NCBI GenBank assembly: GCA_943845485.1
Contig: CALTNV010000122.1
Coordinates: 1 to 17,135 of the forward strand
Direction of reading: 5' to 3'
Length of the DNA stretch: 17,135 nucleotides
Source of the DNA: an uncultured Flavobacteriales bacterium
GTDB lineage: Bacteria; Bacteroidota; Bacteroidia; Flavobacteriales; CALTNV01
Shown here: positions 13,606-17,135 of the stretch, piece by piece
How the letters are laid out: the number at the start of each line of letters is the position of its first letter
How positions within the stretch are numbered: the stretch's first letter is position 1
The notes under the pieces: model-generated
Databases searched by the model: none
Seen by the model: the letters and a program-made list of their open reading frames with translations, nothing else
What the model was told of the DNA's origin: nothing
Translations under genes and position numbers: made by a program

Positions 13606-15256
13606 ATCTATTATTCTTAATAATTTGAATAATAAGCATGAGTGATAATATTCCGGATATGATAAATCCTAGCATACCAATAATTGGGATTTCGTTCCAG
13701 TAAGGTGGTATTTTTGACAATGTTACTAAGGATGATGCTACAATTAAGCCGCTTAAAATAAGTGCAATAGCTATTTTGTTTGAAAAGTTATTAATGCTTT
13801 TTGTTAAGTTTTCTAAGCCCTTATGATTTATGTTAATTTGTGTTTCACCTAATGATATTCTTTCAATTAACTCCTTGATGTCTTTAGGTAGCTTTGATAG
13901 ATAGTCCAATGAGTCATAGGAATTAAAAAAAATTGATTTAATTTTTTCTACAGGGTTGTATCTTTTTTTAATCAGTTTAACAATATAAGGTTTAACTTCT
14001 TTAAACATATTAAATTGTGGGTAAACTGATCTAACAACACCTTCAATTGTACCTAAGGATTTTCCTAATAAATAAAATTGTTCAGGAATGTCTAATTTGT
14101 TTTTAATAATGATTTTAACAATACTATTAGATAGTTCTCCAATGTTAATATCCTCTAGATTATTGTATAAGTAGTTCTCTATAAAATTTTCAATATCATT
14201 TTCTAAACTATTGTATTTTGTAATGGATGATTTTGTTAGTTTTATAATGTTTTTTGTTAATTTTTCAGTGTCTTGATTTAGTAAATTAACTAATATTTCA
14301 GAGAGTAATAATCTGTTTTTTTGACTCAAATACCCCATCATTCCAAAGTCAATAAAAACAACTTTTCCACTTGTTTCTATTTTTATATTACCAGCGTGAG
14401 GATCGGCATGGAAAAATCCAAACTCAAAAATTTGTTTCATCATTAAATTAGTACCATTCTTTGCAATAGCTTCCAGATTAATGTTGTTAATTTTCAAGGC
14501 TTCCTTATCTAATGGGGAAAAACCATTGATAAATTCCATGCATAATATTAATGATGAAGAATATTCATCATATGTTTTTGGTGTATGTGTGGTATTATCA
14601 TTTTTAAAATTATGATTGAATCTTTTAATGTTATTTAGTTCATTTTTAAAGTCTGTTTCTTTCTGAATATTTTTTTTGAAACTTAATATGATGTCAGTAG
14701 GGTGAATTGATTTTACTGATTTAAAGTTTTTTTCAGTCATCCTTGCTAATTCAAGCATTATATCCGTATCAATATCAATTTTTTCCTTAATATTAGGCCT
14801 TTGTACTTTTACAATTACAACTTCTCCATTGATAAGGGTAGCTTTGTGTACTTGGCCAATTGAAGCTGCTGCTATAGGTTCTTCTTCAAATTCTTTAAAA
14901 ATTGCTGCTATGGGATGTTTTAATTCTGTTTCAATAATATTAACAGATATTTTTTTATCAAAAGGAGGAACGTGTTCTTGTAGTTTTTGAAGTTCATTTA
15001 ACAAGTCTTCTGAAAATAAATCAGGTCTGTTACTTAGCATCTGACCAAATTTTATAAATGTAGTTCCAAGTTCTTGCAAGCATAGCCTTATTCGCTCATT
15101 ATGTGTTGAGTTGTTGATAAGCTCTTTGTTTTTCAGCTTAAATTTTTCAGGAGCATTTTTCAACATTTTAGGAAATAAATCGCTAAAACCATATTTAACT
15201 ATGATAGATGTGATTTCATTAAATCGTTTAATTTTTTTTATTCTATTTCCCGTCAT
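13604..15256 (-). CDS. UbiB/ABC1 (AarF) family atypical protein kinase-like ATPase
   Basis: The 550-aa protein is a member of the UbiB/COQ8/ADCK family of membrane-bound ATPases that support isoprenoid-quinone lipid metabolism. Family motifs are intact: KFGQ of the KxGQ region (69-72), the Ala-rich loop AAASIGQVH (129-137), the ATP-site lysine Lys150 (VVIVK), the ExD motif (E200-T-D202), FHADPHAGN (282-290) and the metal-binding DFG (303-305). Two hydrophobic helices end the protein (about 494-514 and 523-545), anchoring it to the membrane. Flavobacteria make menaquinone rather than ubiquinone, so the role in ubiquinone hydroxylation known from E. coli UbiB does not transfer directly. An A13 tract lies just upstream of the ATG, and I found no clear promoter. 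It appears to be a single-gene unit. Confidence 0.92.
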   Translation of the reverse strand: MTGNRIKKIKRFNEITSIIVKYGFSDLFPKMLKNAPEKFKLKNKELINNSTHNERIRLCLQELGTTFIKFGQMLSNRPDLFSEDLLNELQKLQEHVPPFDKKISVNIIETELKHPIAAIFKEFEEEPIAAASIGQVHKATLINGEVVIVKVQRPNIKEKIDIDTDIMLELARMTEKNFKSVKSIHPTDIILSFKKNIQKETDFKNELNNIKRFNHNFKNDNTTHTPKTYDEYSSSLILCMEFINGFSPLDKEALKINNINLEAIAKNGTNLMMKQIFEFGFFHADPHAGNIKIETSGKVVFIDFGMMGYLSQKNRLLLSEILVNLLNQDTEKLTKNIIKLTKSSITKYNSLENDIENFIENYLYNNLEDINIGELSNSIVKIIIKNKLDIPEQFYLLGKSLGTIEGVVRSVYPQFNMFKEVKPYIVKLIKKRYNPVEKIKSIFFNSYDSLDYLSKLPKDIKELIERISLGETQININHKGLENLTKSINNFSNKIAIALILSGLIVASSLVTLSKIPPYWNEIPIIGMLGFIISGILSLMLIIQIIKNNR

Positions 15257-15266
15257 TTTAAATTAA

Positions 15267-15279
15267 TTTTTTTTTTTTT
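15267..15279. repeat. T13/A13 homopolymer upstream of the ubiB-like start
   Basis: Thirteen consecutive T on the plus strand (A13 on the coding strand), beginning 11 nt before the start codon of the kinase-like gene, next to further A8 and T7 runs (15281-15297). A-rich sequence before the start codon favours translation in Flavobacterium, so the tract may tune expression. Its length could also vary. Confidence 0.75.
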
Positions 15280-15411
15280 CAAAAAAAACTTTTTTTATTA
15301 TATGATGTTTTTTTGTTTTGATAATCAGTCAATTAACTTTTTTAAGATAGTTATTTATATTTTTAGCCCCTACGTTTTATCACGTAGTTTTAAAGGGTGC
15401 TCTGTTAAAAC

Positions 15412-15444
15412 TTTGTTTTTTTTGGTTAAAAACAATTATATTTG
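15412..15444 (+). promoter_or_regulatory. Bacteroidota promoter of the outer-membrane protein gene
   Basis: TTTG (15412-15415), a 21-nt spacer and TATATTTG (15437-15444, exact TAnnTTTG) precede the ATG at 15467. The leader would be about 17-19 nt and A-rich. This placement also argues against any coding start further upstream in the same frame. Confidence 0.72.
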
Positions 15445-15466
15445 CGTCAAACTAAAAATAATAATT

Positions 15467-16147
15467 ATGAAAAAAGTATTACTGTCATTAGGTTTTGTTG
15501 CCGTTGCAACAATCGTTTCTGCTCAAAATTTTGGAGCTTATACAGGTTTAAACATGTCTAACGTTAAAACTTTTGTTAAAGGATCTGATGTTACTGACGA
15601 AATGAAAGATTTCGTTAAAGAGTCTAATAAAGACCAAAATATGAGATTAGGATTTCAAATTGGTGGTGTAGTTGAGTGGGAATTATCTGAAGTTATTACT
15701 TTAAATACTGGGGTTGCTTTTTCTCAATATGGAACAACTTCAAAAGATGGAGATTATTCATCTAACATGACTTTGAACTATTTACAAATACCAGTTACTG
15801 CTGCTTATAAGTGGGAATTAAATAACAATTTGAGTTTATTTGGTCAAGCTGGGTTATACGGTGGTTATGCTATTTCTGGAAAAGTAACTGAAAAAGAAGA
15901 TGGAGAAAAAGATTCAGAATCTTTATCTTTTGGTTCTGATGAAGAAAATGATGATTTAAGTGCTTTAGATTTTGGTGCTATTTTTGGTGCGGGAGTTGAG
16001 TTTAATAAGTTTAGAGTAGGTGTAAATTATAACTGGGGTTTTGCTAATTTAAGTAATGCTGACCAAGATAATGGGGATTTAGACGTTAAGTCTGGATGGA
16101 AAAATTCAAATTTATCTTTAACTTTTGGATATTTCTTTAACAAGTAA
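15467..16147 (+). CDS. Porin-family outer-membrane beta-barrel protein (PorT/OMP_b-brl-like)
   Basis: The 226-aa protein starts with a signal peptide (MKKVLLSLGFVAVATIVSA, cleavage before QNFGAYTG). It then shows alternating strands of a small 8-10-stranded barrel: FGAYTGLNMS (22-31), LGFQIGGVVEWEL, ITLNTGVAFSQYG, NYLQIPVTAAYKWEL, LSLFGQAGLYGGYAISG, FGAIFGAGVEF, FRVGVNYNWGFANLS and a final LSLTFGYFFNK. A long acidic loop (about 145-165) is rich in Asp, Glu and Ser. The LNYLQIPV motif is common in Bacteroidota outer-membrane beta-barrel families. Precise function is unknown; it may be structural or porin-like. The frame is open 55 codons further upstream, but the promoter lies within that stretch, so ATG 15467 is the start. 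Confidence 0.9.
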   Translation: MKKVLLSLGFVAVATIVSAQNFGAYTGLNMSNVKTFVKGSDVTDEMKDFVKESNKDQNMRLGFQIGGVVEWELSEVITLNTGVAFSQYGTTSKDGDYSSNMTLNYLQIPVTAAYKWELNNNLSLFGQAGLYGGYAISGKVTEKEDGEKDSESLSFGSDEENDDLSALDFGAIFGAGVEFNKFRVGVNYNWGFANLSNADQDNGDLDVKSGWKNSNLSLTFGYFFNK

Positions 16148-16167
16148 TTTAAACTTACTTTATATTT

Positions 16168-16198
16168 AAAAGGCGAGCTTTGTAGCTCGCCTTTTTTT
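16168..16198 (+). terminator. Intrinsic terminator of the outer-membrane protein gene
   Basis: Perfect 12-bp stem AAAAGGCGAGCT / AGCTCGCCTTTT (16168-16179 and 16184-16195) with a 4-nt loop TTGT and a T7 tail. It begins 21 nt after the stop codon. Confidence 0.95.
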
Positions 16199-16333
16199 GT
16201 TTTAATATTTAATTAAAAACACTTATTTGATTCTTTCAAGAAAATATTTTTATGTTTTTATCACAATTTAATTTTATTTTCTGTTCTTAATCAGTCTATT
16301 AAAAGCTAAAAATTGTAACTCTTCAACCATACC
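16199..16333. other. A/T-rich spacer without a recognisable gene
   Basis: This is the middle of the only gene-free stretch above 300 nt (16148-16458). The rest of that stretch holds a terminator at 16168-16198, an inverted repeat at 16334-16387 and another terminator at 16386-16425. In 16199-16333 itself I see no tRNA, promoter or repeat. An 18-codon frame on the minus strand begins at the ATG at 16327-16329, but it is too short to support as a gene. Confidence 0.6.
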
Positions 16334-16387
16334 TTTTTTATCATAATAAATATGTTATGTCAATAGCTTATTTATTATGATAAAAAA
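16334..16387. repeat. Perfect 18-bp inverted repeat
   Basis: TTTTTTATCATAATAAAT (16334-16351) is repeated in perfect inverse at 16370-16387 around an 18-nt loop. The arms start with T and end with A on the plus strand, the reverse of an intrinsic terminator. The right-hand A-tract also forms the start of the next hairpin, so the two structures compete. Its role is unknown. Confidence 0.8.
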
Positions 16388-16425
16388 ATAAGGGCTATAA
16401 AAATCAAATTTTATAGTCCTTATTT
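16386..16425 (-). terminator. Probable terminator of panB
   Basis: Arms 16386-16402 (AAATAAGGGCTATAAAA) and 16409-16425 (TTTTATAGTCCTTATTT) pair with one mismatch around a 6-nt loop. On the minus strand the hairpin is followed by a T-tract (complement of A at 16382-16388). It lies 34 nt past the panB stop. Confidence 0.75.
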
Positions 16426-16458
16426 ACTTTGTTAAAATTATTGTGTTGTCTCTCCCTT

Positions 16459-17135
16459 CTAATAATGCTCTTTTTCGTTAGGAAAATCAACAGATTTTAC
16501 ATCCTTAATGTAGTTTGTTACAGCACCTTTCATTTCTTCATATAAGTTATGATATCTTCTTAAAAAACGAGGGTTAAATTCGTGAGTAATTCCAAATAAA
16601 TCGTGCGCCACTAAAACTTGTCCATCAACCTCAGGTCCAGCTCCAATACCTATTACTGGTATTTTTACTGATTGGGCAACACGCTTAGCTAAACTAGCAG
16701 GTACTTTTTCAAGTACAATTGCAAATACACCAGCTTTTTCTAATTTTTTGGCATCGCTAATTAATGTTTCAGCCTCTTCATCTTCTTTAGCTCTTACAGT
16801 GTATGTACCAAATTTGTAAATAGATTGAGGAGTTAAACCTAAATGACCCATTACAGGAATACCAGCAGTTAAAATCCTTTCAATAGATTCTAAAATCTCT
16901 GATCCTCCTTCAAGTTTTACCGAGTGTCCACCTGATTCTTTCATAATTCTAATTGCAGAATGCAATGCTTCTTTAGAATTACCTTGGTAAGTACCAAAAG
17001 GTAAATCAACTACAACCAATGATCTTTTTGCTGCTCTTACTACAGAAGCTGCATGGTAAATCATTTCATCCAAGGTGATAGGAAGTGTTGTTTCGTGTCC
17101 TGCCATTACATTAGATGCTGAATCGCCAACTAATA
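16459..17135 (-). CDS. panB: 3-methyl-2-oxobutanoate hydroxymethyltransferase, 5' end outside window
   Basis: PanB transfers a hydroxymethyl group from methylene-tetrahydrofolate to alpha-ketoisovalerate to make ketopantoate, the first committed step to pantothenate and coenzyme A. The frame stays open to the right edge, reading LVGDSASNV before the internal Met at 17106, so about 50 N-terminal residues are missing. The visible 224 or so residues include the metal-binding GDSAS, the family block [70 protein letters not shown] and the flavobacterial C-terminus DFPNEKEHY. It ends with TAG. Together with coaC and coaB in the same window it belongs to coenzyme A synthesis, although in a separate unit. 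Confidence 0.96.
   Translation of the reverse strand, partial: LVGDSASNVMAGHETTLPITLDEMIYHAASVVRAAKRSLVVVDLPFGTYQGNSKEALHSAIRIMKESGGHSVKLEGGSEILESIERILTAGIPVMGHLGLTPQSIYKFGTYTVRAKEDEEAETLISDAKKLEKAGVFAIVLEKVPASLAKRVAQSVKIPVIGIGAGPEVDGQVLVAHDLFGITHEFNPRFLRRYHNLYEEMKGAVTNYIKDVKSVDFPNEKEHY

Noticed and set aside
15302..15466. 55-codon N-terminal extension of the outer-membrane protein
   Set aside because: It would place the signal peptide internally, and the promoter lies within it. The ATG at 15467 is preferred.
16273..16329. Minus-strand micro-ORF of 18 codons starting MVEELQFLAF
   Set aside because: It has an ATG but is too short, lacks a promoter and sits in A/T-rich spacer; no evidence that it is translated.
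1..17135. A new defence, mobile or other multi-gene system
   Set aside because: No transposase, integrase, toxin-antitoxin, CRISPR, reverse transcriptase or nuclease genes were seen. The gene set is core metabolism and envelope biogenesis with the usual flavobacterial order.

Overview
The window is ordinary chromosomal DNA from a low-GC member of the Bacteroidota, most likely of the class Flavobacteriia. Four things point there. Several genes are preceded by the Bacteroidota sigma-A type promoter (TTG, about 19-21 nt, TAnnTTTG) and none depends on a clear Shine-Dalgarno site. Core proteins have the flavobacterial form, for example FabI, MltG, a BamD lipoprotein and the short RpoZ. The gene order bamD-rpoZ-coaBC-DUF4835/porD-recN is typical of the class. 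Intergenic DNA is extremely A+T-rich.

Layout. Positions 81-1532 (minus) encode an envelope HtrA/DegP-type protease. Divergent from it, 1695-5351 (plus) is a tightly packed run: dapF, an unrecognised 166-aa protein, a GNAT acetyltransferase, mltG and a putative outer-membrane protein, with overlaps or 1-2 nt gaps throughout. A separate unit at 5407-6180 makes a secreted coiled-coil protein. It converges on a long minus-strand cluster (12100 down to 6247): bamD, rpoZ, coaC, coaB, porD-like, recN and fabI. Divergent from bamD, 12309-13553 (plus) encodes an alpha-oxoamine synthase. It converges on a UbiB/ABC1-like kinase gene (13604-15256, minus). An outer-membrane beta-barrel gene (15467-16147, plus) and the 3' part of panB (16459-17135, minus, running off the window) end the region.

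The genes serve cell-envelope building and core metabolism: diaminopimelate and peptidoglycan (DapF, MltG), outer-membrane assembly and quality control (BamD, HtrA), a probable type IX secretion accessory factor (PorD-like), pantothenate and coenzyme A synthesis (PanB, CoaB, CoaC), fatty-acid elongation (FabI) and probably the first step of a sphingoid-type lipid (the alpha-oxoamine synthase). Convergent units are separated by bidirectional hairpin terminators at 22-59, 6186-6238 and 13570-13605. Further hairpins lie at 16168-16198 and 16386-16425.

I found no mobile element, CRISPR array, rRNA or tRNA, and nothing that looks like a new defence or other multi-gene system. The observations most worth a second look are: coaBC is split into two ORFs in a way that one added A would repair; a promoter element sits 4 nt from the dapF start codon, implying a leaderless mRNA; three envelope or cytoplasmic proteins are unrecognised; and an unexplained 18-bp perfect inverted repeat lies beside the panB terminator.
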